In this document: positions 7,546 to 18,468 of the stretch, piece by piece | Layout: the number at the start of each line of letters is the position of its first letter | How positions within the stretch are numbered: position 1 is the stretch's first letter | Assembly: GCF_003977615.1 (NCBI RefSeq) | Contig: NZ_RYZR01000001.1 | Span: forward strand, 1-64,000 | Length of the DNA: 64,000 nucleotides | Source: Dyella dinghuensis | Lineage (GTDB): Bacteria > Pseudomonadota > Gammaproteobacteria > Xanthomonadales > Rhodanobacteraceae | Direction: 5' to 3' | Notes under the pieces: generated by a model | Database searches by the model: none | What the model saw: only the letters and a program-made list of their open reading frames with translations | Told to the model about the DNA's origin: nothing | Position numbers and translations under genes: made by a program

Positions 7546-8553
7546 ATGTCGCTTCGTCATTTCATCACCACCCAGGATTACAGCCGCGCCGAAATCGATG
7601 CGCTGCTTGAGGAAGCTGCGGCGTTCAAGCGTTCGCCGCGCGGTCAACAGCTCGCCGGCAAATCGGTGGCCTTGTTGTTCTTCAATCCGTCGATGCGCAC
7701 ACGCACCAGTTTTGAACTCGGTGCGTTTCATCTTGGTGGTCACGCCATCGTGCTGTCACCGGGCAAAGATGCATGGCCGATCGAATTTCGTCCTGGCGTG
7801 GTGATGGACGGCGAAGCGGAAGAGCACATCGCCGAAGTGGCGCGCGTGCTGAGCCGCTATGTCGACCTAATCGCCGTGCGCGCTTTTCCGAAATTCCAGG
7901 ATTGGTCGGTCGATCGCGAAGACAGCGTTATCAAGGCCTTTGCGCAATATGCGACGGTGCCGGTGATCAACATGGAAACGATCACGCATCCCTGCCAGGA
8001 ACTCGCTCACGCACTGGCACTGAAAGAACGTTTCGGCGATCTGAAAGGCCGCAAATACGTGCTGACGTGGACGTACCACACCAAGCCGCTCAACACCGCC
8101 GTCGCCAATTCGGCATTGTTGATTGCCACGAAGATGGGCATGGACGTTACGTTGCTTTGCCCCACACCCGACTATGTGCTCGACGAACGCTACATGGCTT
8201 TCGGCGAGCAGAACGCGAAAGAGAATGGCGGATCGCTCAAAGTCAGCCACAACATCGAAGAGGCCTATCGCGGCGCCGATGTGGTCTACGCCAAGAGCTG
8301 GGGTGCCTTGCCGTTCTTCGGCCATTGGGAAAACGAAAAGCCGATTCGCGACGCGAACAAGCACTTCATCGTCGATGAGGCCAAGATGGCGCTGACCAAC
8401 AACGGCGTCTTCAGTCACTGCCTGCCGTTGCGCCGAAACATCAAGGCAACCGATGCGGTGATGGATTCGCCAGCATGCATCGCCATCGACGAAGCCGAAA
8501 ACCGCTTGCACGTGCAGAAAGCGGTGATGGCATCGCTGATCGCGCAACGCTGA
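7546..8553 (+). CDS. argF': N-acetylornithine carbamoyltransferase
   Basis: Transfers the carbamoyl group to N-acetylornithine to give N-acetylcitrulline, the arginine route known from Xanthomonas. The 335 residues carry the carbamoyl-phosphate loop Ser-Met-Arg-Thr-Arg-Thr (49-54), His-Pro-Cys-Gln (148-151) and His-Cys-Leu-Pro (291-294). Glu92 is at the position used by X. campestris AOTCase to favour the acetylated substrate, and Lys300 is in the segment where that enzyme has a carbamylated Lys. ATG 7546 follows GGAG and gives Met-Ser-Leu-Arg-His-Phe. It is first in the arg block and sits directly behind the putative attenuator. Confidence 0.93.
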   Translation: MSLRHFITTQDYSRAEIDALLEEAAAFKRSPRGQQLAGKSVALLFFNPSMRTRTSFELGAFHLGGHAIVLSPGKDAWPIEFRPGVVMDGEAEEHIAEVARVLSRYVDLIAVRAFPKFQDWSVDREDSVIKAFAQYATVPVINMETITHPCQELAHALALKERFGDLKGRKYVLTWTYHTKPLNTAVANSALLIATKMGMDVTLLCPTPDYVLDERYMAFGEQNAKENGGSLKVSHNIEEAYRGADVVYAKSWGALPFFGHWENEKPIRDANKHFIVDEAKMALTNNGVFSHCLPLRRNIKATDAVMDSPACIAIDEAENRLHVQKAVMASLIAQR

Positions 8554-8569
8554 TTTTTCGGGACGGCGC

Positions 8570-9202
8570 ATGTATCTGCCCAAGTCTTTCCACGAAACGC
8601 GCATCGACGTGCTGCATGCGCTGATCCGCGACTATCCGTTTGCCACGGTCGTCATGAACGGCGCGGATGGATTGACGGCGAACCACCTGCCGTTCGAGCT
8701 GGTGAGCGATACGTTGCTGCACGGTCACGTCGCGCGCGGCAATGAATTGGCGAAAGCCGATGGTGCGGAAGTGCTGGTGATCTTCCAGGCGGCCGATGGC
8801 TACATCAGTCCCAACTGGTACCCAAGCAAGCACGAGACCGGCCGCGAAGTGCCTACATGGAATTATGCCGTCGTGCACCTGCATGGGCGGCTGCATGTGA
8901 CAAACGACAAGGCATGGCTGCGTGATTTTCTCGAGCGGTTGACCAATCGTCACGAGGCGACACAACCCAAGCCGTGGCATGTGTCCGATGCGCCGGAAGA
9001 TCACATCGAATCCATGCTCGGTGCGATTTGTGGCCTGGAGATTTCCATCGATCGCATCGTCGGAAAATTCAAGCTCAATCAGAACCATCCTGCCGCCAAT
9101 CGCGCGGGTGTTGTCAAAGGTCTGGGCGAGCGTGCCGATGAACGCGATGCCGAGCTGGCGGAATTGATGAAACAGGCTGAGGAACGTCGCGATGGCAAGT
9201 AA
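8570..9202 (+). CDS. PaiB-like FMN-binding protein
   Basis: A 210-residue protein of the PaiB family (split-barrel FMN-binding fold, called negative transcriptional regulator in Bacillus). Recognisable parts are the N-terminal Met-Tyr-Leu-Pro-Lys-Ser-Phe, the Leu-Thr-Ala-Asn-His-Leu-Pro-Phe segment, Ser-Pro-Asn-Trp-Tyr-Pro-Ser-Lys, Pro-Thr-Trp-Asn-Tyr and the C-terminal Lys-Leu-Asn-Gln-Asn. It lies 16 bases after argF' and overlaps the OsmC-like gene by 11 bases, so it is probably co-transcribed with the arg genes. No direct link to arginine synthesis is evident. Confidence 0.82.
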   Translation: MYLPKSFHETRIDVLHALIRDYPFATVVMNGADGLTANHLPFELVSDTLLHGHVARGNELAKADGAEVLVIFQAADGYISPNWYPSKHETGREVPTWNYAVVHLHGRLHVTNDKAWLRDFLERLTNRHEATQPKPWHVSDAPEDHIESMLGAICGLEISIDRIVGKFKLNQNHPAANRAGVVKGLGERADERDAELAELMKQAEERRDGK

Positions 9203-9668
9203 GCAGCATCAATATCCGGTCGCCGTTGTCTGGACCGGCAATCACGGCACGGGCACCAAGACCTATCAAGGCTACGGTCGCGAGCACGAGATACGCGTTG
9301 CCGGTAAGCCGGTGATAGCGGGTTCATCCGATGCCGCGTTTCGCGGCGATGGCTCGAAGCACAATCCGGAAGACATGTTCGTCGCAGCGCTTTCCAGCTG
9401 CCACATGCTTTGGTATTTGCATCTTGCGGCCGTCGCTGGCGTGGTGGTGACGGCTTATCACGATGAAGCCGTAGGCACGCTCGAAGAGAGCAGCAACGAC
9501 GGCCGATTCACTGAAGTCGTGCTTCGCCCCACGGTAACCATCACCGCCGATAGCGACCCCAAGCGTGCCGTCAGCGTGCATGACGACGCGCATCATGCCT
9601 GCTTTCTCGCCAACTCCGTCAATTTCCCCGTGCGTTGTGAACCGCACATTGTCATCGAATCTGTGTAA
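9192..9668 (+). CDS. OsmC-family peroxiredoxin-like protein
   Basis: A 158-residue thiol peroxidase of the OsmC/Ohr superfamily, expected to reduce organic peroxides in the cytoplasm. Both redox Cys are visible: Cys70 in Ala-Leu-Ser-Ser-Cys-His-Met-Leu and Cys137 in His-His-Ala-Cys-Phe-Leu-Ala-Asn. The substrate-side Arg/Glu pair cannot be judged by eye. It overlaps the upstream paiB-like gene and is followed 24 bases later by argG. Its place inside an arginine operon is unusual. Confidence 0.83.
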   Translation: MASKQHQYPVAVVWTGNHGTGTKTYQGYGREHEIRVAGKPVIAGSSDAAFRGDGSKHNPEDMFVAALSSCHMLWYLHLAAVAGVVVTAYHDEAVGTLEESSNDGRFTEVVLRPTVTITADSDPKRAVSVHDDAHHACFLANSVNFPVRCEPHIVIESV

Positions 9669-9692
9669 ACACACTCTTTTGGATTCCGCATC

Positions 9693-10886
9693 ATGAGCAA
9701 AGACATCGTCCTCGCATTCTCCGGTGGCCTCGACACCAGCTTCTGCATCCCCTATCTGCAAAAACAGGGTTGGGCTGTGCATACCGTGTTCGCCGACACG
9801 GGCGGTGTCGACGCGGAGGAACGCGCCTTTATCGAAGCGCGTGCAAAGGAATTGAAGGCAGCCAGCCATGTCACCGTCGATGGCGGCCCGGCAATCTGGA
9901 GCGGCTTTGTGAAGCCCTTCGTGTGGGCGGGCGAGGGCTATCAGGGGCAATATCCGTTGCTTGTGTCCGATCGCTATCTCATCGTCGACGCTGCACTGAG
10001 GCGTTGCGCCGAATTGGGCACCAAGGCCATCGCGCATGGCTGCACGGGCATGGGTAACGATCAGGTGCGTTTCGATCTCGCCGTGAAGGCGCAAGGCGAT
10101 TACGAAATCGTTGCGCCGATCCGCGAGATCCAGAAAGAACACACCGAGGTGCGCGCCTACGAGCAGAAGTACCTGGAGGATCTCGGCTTTGGCGTTCGCG
10201 CCAAGCAGAAGGCCTACACCATCAATGAAAATCTGCTGGGCCTGACCATGTCTGGCGGCGAGATCGATCGCTGGCAGGCGCCAGGAGAAGGTGCTATTGG
10301 CTGGTGCAAGCCGCGTTCGGAATGGCCGTCCAAACCGCTGCGTCTGAAGATCAGCTTCGTCGATGGCGAAGCGGTCGCACTCGATGGCGAAAAAATGCCG
10401 GGTCACAAGATGCTCGCCAAGCTCAATAGCTTGCTGGCGCAGTACGGCGTGGGTCGCGGCATTTATACCGGCGATACCACGATCGGTCTGAAAGGCCGCA
10501 TCATTTTTGAAGCGCCCGGTCTAACGGCGTTGTTGGTGGCGCATCGAGCACTGGAAGAAGCCGTGCTCACGAAGCAGCAAAACCGCTTCAAGCCGGAGAT
10601 CGCGCGCAAGTGGGTGGAGCTGGTTTACGAAGGCTTCTTCCACGATCCGCTGAAGACCGATCTGGAAGCGTTCCTCGCGTCGAGCCAGGCGACCGTCAAT
10701 GGCGACGTTACGCTGGAAACTTCGGGCGGCATCATCAACGCTGTTGCCATCGAATCCAAGCACATCCTCAACGCGAAGGGCGCGACGTACGCCCAGGCCG
10801 CCGATTGGGGCGTTGCCGAAGCGGAAGGCTTCATCAAGTTGTTCGGCATGAGCAGCACGTTGTGGGCCGAGGTCAACCGGGGATGA
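9693..10886 (+). CDS. argG: Argininosuccinate synthase
   Basis: ATP-dependent ligation of citrulline and aspartate. The N-terminus carries the PP-loop Ser-Gly-Gly-Leu-Asp-Thr-Ser, followed by the substrate region [12 protein letters not shown]. The length of 397 residues is normal. In the acetylcitrulline pathway it acts after the deacetylase encoded by the next gene, whose ATG overlaps the argG stop (ATGA), suggesting coupled translation. Confidence 0.95.
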   Translation: MSKDIVLAFSGGLDTSFCIPYLQKQGWAVHTVFADTGGVDAEERAFIEARAKELKAASHVTVDGGPAIWSGFVKPFVWAGEGYQGQYPLLVSDRYLIVDAALRRCAELGTKAIAHGCTGMGNDQVRFDLAVKAQGDYEIVAPIREIQKEHTEVRAYEQKYLEDLGFGVRAKQKAYTINENLLGLTMSGGEIDRWQAPGEGAIGWCKPRSEWPSKPLRLKISFVDGEAVALDGEKMPGHKMLAKLNSLLAQYGVGRGIYTGDTTIGLKGRIIFEAPGLTALLVAHRALEEAVLTKQQNRFKPEIARKWVELVYEGFFHDPLKTDLEAFLASSQATVNGDVTLETSGGIINAVAIESKHILNAKGATYAQAADWGVAEAEGFIKLFGMSSTLWAEVNRG

Positions 10887-11983
10887 GTGCCTTGCTGGAT
10901 GCAACGCTGAAACATTTGAACGCGCTGGTCAGCTATGACACGCGCAATCCACCGCGTGAAATTGGCACCGGCGGTATCTTCGACTACCTGCGCGAACAGC
11001 TGCCTGATTTCAACGTGACGGTCACGGATCAAGGTGCAGGCGCCGTCACGTTGTACGCCGTGCGCGGCAAGCCGAAGTACCTGTTCAACGTGCATCTGGA
11101 TACGGTGCCTGATTCGCCGCACTGGACGAGCGATCCGCATACTCTTCGAGTTACCGAAGACAAGGCCATTGGTCTTGGCGCGTGCGACATCAAAGGTGCT
11201 GCCGCCGCATTACTCGCGACGGCACAAAGCAGCAAGGGCGATATGGCGTTGCTGCTTACCACAGATGAAGAAGCGAACGATCCACGTTGCATCGCAGCTT
11301 TTCTGCACGACAAACCGTCTTATGAGGCGATCATCGTCGCCGAGCCGACGCGCTGCGAGGCGGTGTTGGCGCATCGTGGCATTCATTCGGTACAGATGAG
11401 CTTTGCCGGGCAGGCCGGTCACGCCTCGGGCGAACAGCGGCCCAGCGACAGCGCCTTGCATCAAACCGTTCGCTGGGGTGCCGCAGCGCTGGATTACGTC
11501 GAGCGTCAATCGCATGAACGTTTCGGTGGTTTGACCGGGCTGCGCTTCAACATCGGCCGTGTCGAGGGTGGCATCAAGGCCAACATCATCGCGCCGACAT
11601 CGGAAGTGCGTTTCGGCTTCCGCCCATTGCCGAGCATGGATCCGGATCACCTGCTGGAAACGTTCCGCACACTGGTCGAGCCGCAACCGACCAAGTTCAC
11701 CGAACTATTCCGCGGTGTATCGCTTCCCGCCGGGGACATCGCCACTGCCGAAACACGGCGACTTGCTGCACGCGACATTGCCGATGAGCTTGGCATTCCC
11801 GTCGGCAACGCCGTGAATTTCTGGACTGAAGCCGCGCTGTTCTCGGCAGGCGGTTACATTTCATTCGTCTACGGTCCTGGCGATATCGCACAGGCGCATA
11901 CCGCCGACGAATGGGTGTCGCTTGATCAACTGAAAAATTACGCCGAAACCATTTACGGGATTGTTAACCGTGGAAGCGCATAA
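10883..11983 (+). CDS. argE': N-acetylcitrulline deacetylase (ArgE family, M20)
   Basis: Removes acetate from N-acetylcitrulline; that substrate is inferred because argF' in the same operon makes acetylcitrulline rather than citrulline. The 366-residue M20 metallopeptidase-fold protein shows the metal ligands in Asn-Val-His-Leu-Asp-Thr-Val and Gly-Ala-Cys-Asp-Ile-Lys-Gly, then Thr-Asp-Glu-Glu-Ala (catalytic Glu pair) and Ala-Glu-Pro-Thr. ATG 10883 overlaps the argG stop. The open frame upstream of this ATG is only the shadow of argG. Confidence 0.9.
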   Translation: MSALLDATLKHLNALVSYDTRNPPREIGTGGIFDYLREQLPDFNVTVTDQGAGAVTLYAVRGKPKYLFNVHLDTVPDSPHWTSDPHTLRVTEDKAIGLGACDIKGAAAALLATAQSSKGDMALLLTTDEEANDPRCIAAFLHDKPSYEAIIVAEPTRCEAVLAHRGIHSVQMSFAGQAGHASGEQRPSDSALHQTVRWGAAALDYVERQSHERFGGLTGLRFNIGRVEGGIKANIIAPTSEVRFGFRPLPSMDPDHLLETFRTLVEPQPTKFTELFRGVSLPAGDIATAETRRLAARDIADELGIPVGNAVNFWTEAALFSAGGYISFVYGPGDIAQAHTADEWVSLDQLKNYAETIYGIVNRGSA

Positions 11984-13286
11984 GAACACCCGTCAGACCA
12001 TTGTGCGCCTGCTCTCTGCGATGGGCAGCGCCAAGGAAATCCAACAGTACCTCAAGCGATTCTCACAGCTGGATGCCAAGCGCTTCGCCGTGGTGAAAGT
12101 CGGCGGCGCGGTACTTCGCGATGAATTGTCCGATCTCACCTCGTCGCTGACCTTCCTGCAGCAAGTGGGTTTGACACCGATCGTGTTGCACGGCGCGGGC
12201 CCGCAGCTGGATGAAGAGCTGCAAGCAGCAGGCATCACGAAGCAGACCGTCAACGGCTTGCGCGTGACATCGCCCAAGGCGCTCGGAATCGTGCGCCGTG
12301 TGTTTCAGCAGCAGAATCTTCGCCTCGTCGAAGCGTTGCAGGCGATGGATACGCGTGCCACGTCGGTGCCTTCCGGTGTCTTCATGTCCAGTTTCCTGGA
12401 TAAAGACGTCTACGGCATGGTGGGCAAGGTCGACAGCATTAATCTTGCACCGATTGAGGCAAGCCTTCGCGCGGGTTCGATTCCTGTCATTGCCAGCCTC
12501 GGCGAAACGGACGAAGGTCAGTTTCTCAACATCAACGCCGACTTCGCCGCGAACGATCTGGTACGCGTGCTGCAGCCGTACAAGATCGTCTTCCTCACCG
12601 GCACCGGCGGTTTGCTGGACGATCAAGGCCAGGTTATCGATTCGATCAACCTGAGTACGGAATACGAACATCTGATGGCGCAGCCGTGGATCAACGGCGG
12701 CATGCGCGTCAAGATCGAGCAGATTGCCGACCTCCTGCAGAGCCTGCCGCTCACGTCTTCGGTGTCGATCACGCGGCCGGCTGAGCTTGCGAAGGAACTG
12801 TTCACGCACAAGGGTTCGGGCACGCTCGTGCGTCGCGGCGAGAAAGTCTTCCGTTTCGAGAGTTGGGAAGGCGTTGACCTTGAACGCATGCGCTCGCTGA
12901 TCGAATCGAGTTTCGGCCGCAAAGTGGTCGATGATTACTTTGAGCGCACCACGCCGTATCGCGTCTACGTCAGCGAGAACTATCGTGTCGCGATGATCCT
13001 TACGCAGGAAAGTGGGTTGGTCTATCTCGATAAGTTTGCCGTGCTGGACGATGCGCAAGGCGAAGGTCTTGGCCGTGCCGTCTGGTTGGTGATGCGCGAA
13101 GAAAACCCGAGCCTGTTCTGGCGTTCGCGCCACGGCAATCAGATCAATCATTTCTATTACGCCGAATCCGATGGTTGCTACAAACAGGAGCGCTGGAAAG
13201 TGTTCTGGTACGGCCTGAGCGATTTCGACACGATTGCACGTTGCGTGGACCACTGCGCCGTGCGTCAACCGACGCTGGTGGATTGA
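11970..13286 (+). CDS. argAB: Bifunctional acetylglutamate kinase / N-acetylglutamate synthase
   Basis: Catalyses the first two steps of arginine synthesis. Residues about 25-290 form an amino-acid kinase domain (Val-Val-Lys-Val-Gly-Gly-Ala-Val, His-Gly-Ala-Gly-Pro-Gln, Asn-Ile-Asn-Ala-Asp, Gly-Gly-Met-Arg-Val-Lys). Residues from about 300 are a GNAT acyltransferase domain of the DUF619/NAT type. This is the NAGS/K fusion known from Xanthomonas and Xylella, 438-441 residues. I choose GTG 11970, which overlaps the argE' end; TTG 11961 in frame is an alternative. Arginine feedback inhibition is known for the family. Confidence 0.92.
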   Translation: MEAHKNTRQTIVRLLSAMGSAKEIQQYLKRFSQLDAKRFAVVKVGGAVLRDELSDLTSSLTFLQQVGLTPIVLHGAGPQLDEELQAAGITKQTVNGLRVTSPKALGIVRRVFQQQNLRLVEALQAMDTRATSVPSGVFMSSFLDKDVYGMVGKVDSINLAPIEASLRAGSIPVIASLGETDEGQFLNINADFAANDLVRVLQPYKIVFLTGTGGLLDDQGQVIDSINLSTEYEHLMAQPWINGGMRVKIEQIADLLQSLPLTSSVSITRPAELAKELFTHKGSGTLVRRGEKVFRFESWEGVDLERMRSLIESSFGRKVVDDYFERTTPYRVYVSENYRVAMILTQESGLVYLDKFAVLDDAQGEGLGRAVWLVMREENPSLFWRSRHGNQINHFYYAESDGCYKQERWKVFWYGLSDFDTIARCVDHCAVRQPTLVD

Positions 13287-13292
13287 GCAGTC

Positions 13293-14246
13293 ATGGCGAC
13301 AACAAAAAAACGCATCGGCATTGTAGGCGCGCGTGGTCACACGGGTGCCGAGCTGATTCGATTGGTGGCCGCGCATCCGGCGTTGGAATTGGCGTATGTA
13401 TCGTCGCGCGAGCTCGACGGTCAGCGCGTGGATGCGCACGTGTCCGACTACAAGGGCGATCTGCATTACAGCTCGCCCGCGCACGAAGATTTGCCCGGAC
13501 TCGATGCGGATGTGGTCGTGCTGGCGTTGCCGAACGGCAAGGCATCTGTCTGTGTGGAGGCATTCGATGCTGCCGGAAAATATCCCGTCATCGTCGATTT
13601 ATCCGCCGACTATCGCTTTGACAACGACTGGTACTACAGCCTGCCGGAGCTGACCCGCAACAAGTGGCGCGGAGAAAAGCGCATCAGCAATCCAGGTTGT
13701 TATGCGACGGCCATCCAGCTTTCCGTCGCTCCGCTCAAGGATGTGCTGGCGGCTCCGCCTGTGTGCTTTGGCGTATCGGGTTACTCGGGGGCAGGAACGA
13801 CACCGTCCGACAAGAACAACCCCGAGAAGCTCCGCGACAACCTGATGCCGTACTCGCTGACCGGGCATATGCATGAGAAAGAAGCGAGCCGCCATCTTGG
13901 TGTCCCAGTCGAATTCATGCCGCACGTGGCACCGCATTTCCGTGGACTGACCGTGACCACGAATCTTTACTTGTCGCGTGCTCTCAAGCGTGAAGATGTG
14001 CTGGCAAGATTCCAGTATGCCTATGAAGGCGAGAAGCTGGTACGCGTCGTGGACGAGGCACCATGGGTCAGTCAGATCGCCAACAAGCATCACGCTGAAG
14101 TCGGCGGTTTTGCGATGTCCGCCGACGGCAAACGCGTTGTTATCGTGGCGACATTGGACAACCTGCTCAAAGGCGCCGCGACGCAAGCCATGCAGAACAT
14201 CAATCGCGCCATCGGTGTGGATGAATACACCGCCATACCCGTGTAA
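13293..14246 (+). CDS. argC: N-acetyl-gamma-glutamyl-phosphate reductase
   Basis: NADPH-dependent reduction of acetylglutamyl phosphate to the semialdehyde, the third step of the pathway. It begins with the dinucleotide fold [10 protein letters not shown]. The catalytic Cys136 lies in Ser-Asn-Pro-Gly-Cys-Tyr-Ala-Thr-Ala, and His-Val-Ala-Pro-His-Phe-Arg-Gly follows. The 317 residues are typical. It starts six bases after the NAGS/K stop. Confidence 0.94.
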   Translation: MATTKKRIGIVGARGHTGAELIRLVAAHPALELAYVSSRELDGQRVDAHVSDYKGDLHYSSPAHEDLPGLDADVVVLALPNGKASVCVEAFDAAGKYPVIVDLSADYRFDNDWYYSLPELTRNKWRGEKRISNPGCYATAIQLSVAPLKDVLAAPPVCFGVSGYSGAGTTPSDKNNPEKLRDNLMPYSLTGHMHEKEASRHLGVPVEFMPHVAPHFRGLTVTTNLYLSRALKREDVLARFQYAYEGEKLVRVVDEAPWVSQIANKHHAEVGGFAMSADGKRVVIVATLDNLLKGAATQAMQNINRAIGVDEYTAIPV

Positions 14247-14296
14247 ACGGTCGATTCGTCGACCGTCGTCAAATCGTTTCAGGAGAGAACCCGCGC

Positions 14297-15592
14297 ATGA
14301 GCGATCTTCTTTGGCAAAAAGCCGGTGTCGAAACCAACGCCAGGATCATGAAATTCCTCGCCGGCGACGACGTGTTGCTGGACCGCGAATTTTTTCTGCA
14401 CGACATCACGGCGAGCAAAGCGCACGTCGAAGGTCTCGCCAATATTGGCGTAGTCAGCGCGCAGGAAGCGCTGGATCTCAAACGGGAATTGGATGCATTG
14501 GCTGAGGATTTTCGTGCCGGGCGATTCATTCTTGATGAGCGCTACGAAGACGGTCATTCGGCCATCGAGGCTCGCCTGACGGAGCGCCTCGGCGACGCCG
14601 GACGTCGCGTGCACACAGGGCGCAGCCGTAATGATCAGATTCTGGTTGCCACGCGGTTGTGGCTGAAGGACGCGCTTGCGGCGCTCGAAGTGCATTGCCG
14701 CGCCATCGCCGAGGTTTGCTTGCAACGGGCCGCACAACCGGCCATCCCACTACCGGGCTACACCCATCTGCAGCGCGCCGTCGTTTCGTCGACGGCCATG
14801 TGGTTTGCTGGATTCGCCGAAGGCTTCGTCGACAATGCTTGGCGCGCACGTCAGACATCCGCATGGATCGATGCGAACCCTTTGGGAACCGCAGCAGGCT
14901 ACGGCGTGAACCTGCCGCTTGACCGTGCGCATACGACCAAAGCACTGGGTTTCGCACGCATGCAGATCTCACCCATCTACGCGCAGCTATCGCGCGGGAA
15001 ATTCGAGATGGCCGCGATGGAAGCGTTGAGCAGTGCGCTGCTTGATACCCGGCGTTTGGCGTGGGATCTGTCGTTGTTCACGACCGCCGAGTTCAACTTC
15101 GTTTCGCTGCCTTCCGAGTACACGACGGGCAGCTCCATCATGCCAAACAAACGCAATCCGGATGTCGTGGAGTTGCTGCGTGCGTCGTACGCCACGGTGG
15201 CGGCGTCGCGCTGCGAAATCGAACAGCTTCTTTCGTTGCCGACGGGTTATCAGCGCGATCTGCAATTCTCGAAGGGTTCGCTATTCCACGGTGTTACGCA
15301 TGGTCTTGCTGCACTGGAGTTGCTCCCGGATTTGCTCGCACGCATGCAGTGGAATGAATCGGTGATGCGCGCCGCCATCGAGCCTGCGATGTATGCCACT
15401 GATGTCGCCATCGAGCAGGCGGCGGCAGGTGTACCGTTCCGCGATGCCTATCGTGCTGCCGCCGAAGCTGCGACAGCGGCCGGGCAGGGGCGTACTCCTG
15501 AGGCAAGCCTTGCGGCACGTACGTCACCGGGTGCAGGCAACGATCTTCACCTTGAAGCGCTGAAAGAACGGCTCGCTCATCTCTCACACTGA
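14297..15592 (+). CDS. argH: Argininosuccinate lyase
   Basis: Last step of arginine synthesis: splits argininosuccinate into arginine and fumarate. The fumarase/aspartase signature [11 protein letters not shown] lies at residues 278-288, with the substrate loop His-Thr-Gly-Arg-Ser-Arg-Asn-Asp-Gln and Thr-His-Leu-Gln-Arg-Ala earlier. The length of 431 is slightly short against the usual 455-465, at the C-terminal end. A GGAGAG ribosome site precedes ATG 14297. Confidence 0.94.
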   Translation: MSDLLWQKAGVETNARIMKFLAGDDVLLDREFFLHDITASKAHVEGLANIGVVSAQEALDLKRELDALAEDFRAGRFILDERYEDGHSAIEARLTERLGDAGRRVHTGRSRNDQILVATRLWLKDALAALEVHCRAIAEVCLQRAAQPAIPLPGYTHLQRAVVSSTAMWFAGFAEGFVDNAWRARQTSAWIDANPLGTAAGYGVNLPLDRAHTTKALGFARMQISPIYAQLSRGKFEMAAMEALSSALLDTRRLAWDLSLFTTAEFNFVSLPSEYTTGSSIMPNKRNPDVVELLRASYATVAASRCEIEQLLSLPTGYQRDLQFSKGSLFHGVTHGLAALELLPDLLARMQWNESVMRAAIEPAMYATDVAIEQAAAGVPFRDAYRAAAEAATAAGQGRTPEASLAARTSPGAGNDLHLEALKERLAHLSH

Positions 15593-15602
15593 CAAAACGC
15601 CC

Positions 15603-15965
15603 ATGACCGCCACCAGCATTGCCAACGCCGAACATTATTCGTGGGGCCAGGCGTGCGATGGCTGGCACTTGCTGGCAACCGACGATCTGAGCGTGATCGA
15701 GGAACGCATGCCTCCGGGCAGCTTCGAGCAGCGCCATTTCCACACGCGCTCACGTCAGTTCTTTTATGTGCTCGATGGTGAAGCGACGCTGGAGCTTGAT
15801 GGCGTCACCCATCGTCTGCAACGCGGTGACGGTTTGCATGTACCACCTGAGGTCGCCCATCAGGTGCGCAACGATGGTTCCGCAGATGTGCGGTTTATAG
15901 TTATCTCCGCGCCAAAAGCCCATGGCGATCGTGTGGCGGCTCCCTTGGCGTCACGGGCGTCATGA
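15603..15965 (+). CDS. Small cupin-domain protein
   Basis: A 120-residue single cupin. The metal-site pattern is visible as Gln-Arg-His-Phe-His-x4-Gln-Phe-Phe-Tyr-Val-Leu-Asp-Gly-Glu, with a second motif Pro-Pro-Glu-Val-Ala-His-Gln-Val-Arg-Asn. It lies ten bases after argH and its stop overlaps the proB start by four bases, so it is co-transcribed with arginine and proline genes. The substrate is unknown; a metabolic or ligand-binding role is only a guess. Confidence 0.8.
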   Translation: MTATSIANAEHYSWGQACDGWHLLATDDLSVIEERMPPGSFEQRHFHTRSRQFFYVLDGEATLELDGVTHRLQRGDGLHVPPEVAHQVRNDGSADVRFIVISAPKAHGDRVAAPLASRAS

Positions 15966-17131
15966 CCGCTACGTGCCCGTTGCCCGAACGCGCGCTGCCT
16001 GCATGGAGGCGGGCTGTGCTGAAGGTCGGCAGTAATCTGCTTGCGGCCGATGGCGGTGGGCTGACGACGCAGTACGCGCGAGCGCTGGCGGCTTTCATCG
16101 CGGCGAGTCAGGCGTCCGGACGCGAGGTCGTGCTGGTTTCATCGGGGGCCGTCGCTGCAGGCCGCGCCATGATGCGCGAACGCATCGCACCGGATGGTGG
16201 TCTCGCTGCACGACAGGCGCTGGCTGCGCTGGGTCAGGCGCCGATGATCGCGCTGTGGCAGAGCCTGTCCGAGCGTCCCGTAGCGCAAGTGTTGTTGACG
16301 CACGACGATTTGCGTAATCGACGTCGCTATCTCAACGCGCGCGCCACACTGCGCGAACTGCTTGCGCTAGGTGTTTTGCCGGTCGTCAACGAAAACGACA
16401 CTGTAGCGGTGGATGAACTCAAACTCGGTGACAATGACAACCTCGCGGCCATCGTCGCCGCGCTCGTGGATGCGGATTTGCTGCTGATTGCGTCCGACGT
16501 CGACGCACTCTATAACGCCGATCCGCGACGCAATCCCGACGCAGAACCCATCGGCCACATTCCGCAGCTCACACCCGCGGTGATGGCGATGGCGACAGGC
16601 AGCAGCACGAGCGTTGGTACCGGTGGCATGCGCACGAAACTCGAAGCCGCTACCAAGGCAGCCAGCGCGGGTATACGCACCGTATTGTTTGGTGGGCGCG
16701 ATGCCTCCACCGTGGAAGCCCTTCAGCAAGGGCGGTTGCGGGGCACGTTGATCGACGTCGCGGGCAATCGCATGCAAGCGCGCAAATATTGGCTGCGGCA
16801 TGCGCCAGCCGGGAGTGGCCGCATACGTGTGGATGCGGGCGCGGCGAAGGCTATTGCAGGCGGGCGAGCGTCATTGCTTCCAGGCGGCATTCTGGGTGCT
16901 GTGGGTGATTTTCATCGCGGCGATCTGGTTGAAATCGTCGATGCCGACGATCGCCCGATTGCACGCGGGCTGAGCCAGTACGCAGCCGCTGAAGTTTTAC
17001 GTCTGGCGGGTCGTCATAGCCGCGATATCGAGACGTTGCTGGGTTACAGCTATGGTGCAGAGATCGTGCATCGCGATGACCTGGCTACCGTGGTGGATCC
17101 GGAAATTACCGAGGGAGAGGTAAAGGCATGA
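15962..17131 (+). CDS. proB: Glutamate 5-kinase
   Basis: Phosphorylates glutamate in the first step of proline synthesis. An N-terminal amino-acid kinase domain (Val-Leu-Lys-Val-Gly-Ser-Asn-Leu-Leu, Val-Ser-Ser-Gly-Ala-Val-Ala-Ala-Gly, Asn-Glu-Asn-Asp-Thr-Val, Asp-Asn-Asp-Asn-Leu) is followed by a C-terminal PUA domain from about residue 285. The 389 residues include a slightly extended N-terminus. The start overlaps the cupin stop and the end overlaps proA (ATGA). Confidence 0.94.
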   Translation: MTATCPLPERALPAWRRAVLKVGSNLLAADGGGLTTQYARALAAFIAASQASGREVVLVSSGAVAAGRAMMRERIAPDGGLAARQALAALGQAPMIALWQSLSERPVAQVLLTHDDLRNRRRYLNARATLRELLALGVLPVVNENDTVAVDELKLGDNDNLAAIVAALVDADLLLIASDVDALYNADPRRNPDAEPIGHIPQLTPAVMAMATGSSTSVGTGGMRTKLEAATKAASAGIRTVLFGGRDASTVEALQQGRLRGTLIDVAGNRMQARKYWLRHAPAGSGRIRVDAGAAKAIAGGRASLLPGGILGAVGDFHRGDLVEIVDADDRPIARGLSQYAAAEVLRLAGRHSRDIETLLGYSYGAEIVHRDDLATVVDPEITEGEVKA

Positions 17132-18393
17132 GCGATATTCGCACGCTGGCGTTGGCCTGCCGTGATGCCGCGCAGGTGATGTTCACGCTCGACACCGAGA
17201 CAAAGCGCAAGTTGCTGCAGGATATGGCTGCTGCGCTGGATGCCGAAAGCGAATCGATTCTTGCCGCTAACGCGCTTGACTTGCAGCAAGCGTCATCCAA
17301 AGGCGTGCAAGGCGCGATGCTGGACCGCTTGCGTCTGGATGAAGCGCGGGTGGCCGCTATCGCCAATGCGGTGCGTGAGATTGCCACCTTGCCCGACCCG
17401 GTTGGTCTGGTCACGCGTTGTGAGACGCGTCCCAACGGTCTTTCCGTAGAGCGCGTGCGCATTCCTCTCGGTGTGATCGCGATGATCTATGAGGCTCGCC
17501 CGAACGTCACGGCAGACGCCGCCGCGTTATGTCTGATGGCAGGAAACGCTGTGATTTTGCGCGGCGGTTCGGAAGCGCTGCATTCCAACGTTGCGATTGC
17601 CAATGTGTTGCGCGAGGTACTGGAAAGGAATCATGTTCCTCAAGCGGCGTTGACGTTGGTCGAAGACCTGCGGCGCGAGACGATGGTCGAGCTGTTGCAA
17701 CTGAGTGATATCGTCGACCTGGCGATTCCTCGCGGTGGCGAAGGCCTGATCCGTTTTGTCGCCGAGCATGCGCGCGTGCCGGTGATCAAGCATTACAAGG
17801 GTGTCTGTCATTTGTTTGTCGATGCGACAGCGGATGAGGCGTTGGCGCTTGACCTGCTCGTCGATGGAAAGACGTCGCGCCCCGGCGTGTGCAACGCGCT
17901 GGAGACGCTCCTGGTGCATCGCGATGTCGCTGCATCGTTTTTGCCGAAAGCTGCGCAGGCACTTTTGCATCACGGCGTGGAGCTTCGCGGTTGCGAACGG
18001 TCGCGCGCCATCGTGGCCGGGATGCGCGCGGCCAGCGACGACGATTACGCGGCAGAGTTTCTCGATCTCATTCTCGCCATCCGTATCGTCGACGATCTCG
18101 GTGCGGCGATCGGGCATATCCAGCGCTTCGGTTCCGATCACACGGAAGTCATCGTCACGCGCGATGACAGATCTGTCGCGCACTTTGTCCGGGCCATTCG
18201 TTCCGCCGTCGTGATGGTGAATGCGTCTTCACGTTTCTCTGACGGTGGCGAGCTTGGGTTAGGTGCTGAAATCGGCATTTCGACCACGCGCCTGCACGCT
18301 TACGGGCCGATGGGCGCCGAAGCACTGACGGTCGAACGATTCGTGGTACGCGGCGACGGACAGGTGCGTCACCCGACAAGCAAGCTGTCCTAA
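17128..18393 (+). CDS. proA: Gamma-glutamyl phosphate reductase
   Basis: Reduces glutamyl phosphate to the semialdehyde in proline synthesis, forming a pair with ProB. The aldehyde-dehydrogenase-type catalytic Cys255 sits in Arg-Pro-Gly-Val-Cys-Asn-Ala. The substrate region Glu-Ala-Arg-Pro-Asn-Val-Thr and the late [17 protein letters not shown] are intact. The 421 residues are normal. It is the last gene of the arginine/proline block. Confidence 0.95.
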   Translation: MSDIRTLALACRDAAQVMFTLDTETKRKLLQDMAAALDAESESILAANALDLQQASSKGVQGAMLDRLRLDEARVAAIANAVREIATLPDPVGLVTRCETRPNGLSVERVRIPLGVIAMIYEARPNVTADAAALCLMAGNAVILRGGSEALHSNVAIANVLREVLERNHVPQAALTLVEDLRRETMVELLQLSDIVDLAIPRGGEGLIRFVAEHARVPVIKHYKGVCHLFVDATADEALALDLLVDGKTSRPGVCNALETLLVHRDVAASFLPKAAQALLHHGVELRGCERSRAIVAGMRAASDDDYAAEFLDLILAIRIVDDLGAAIGHIQRFGSDHTEVIVTRDDRSVAHFVRAIRSAVVMVNASSRFSDGGELGLGAEIGISTTRLHAYGPMGAEALTVERFVVRGDGQVRHPTSKLS

Positions 18394-18468
18394 CGCATGA
18401 CGTAACGCTCAAGCCCCGTAGCTTCTTGCCGATATCCGAGTGAGCTCATGGCAATGAAGGGAGGGGCT

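Noticed and set aside
12063-13484. A 473-codon open frame on minus across the NAGS/K gene
   Set aside because: It has no recognisable domain and lies entirely opposite the kinase/acetyltransferase fusion, whose motifs are intact.
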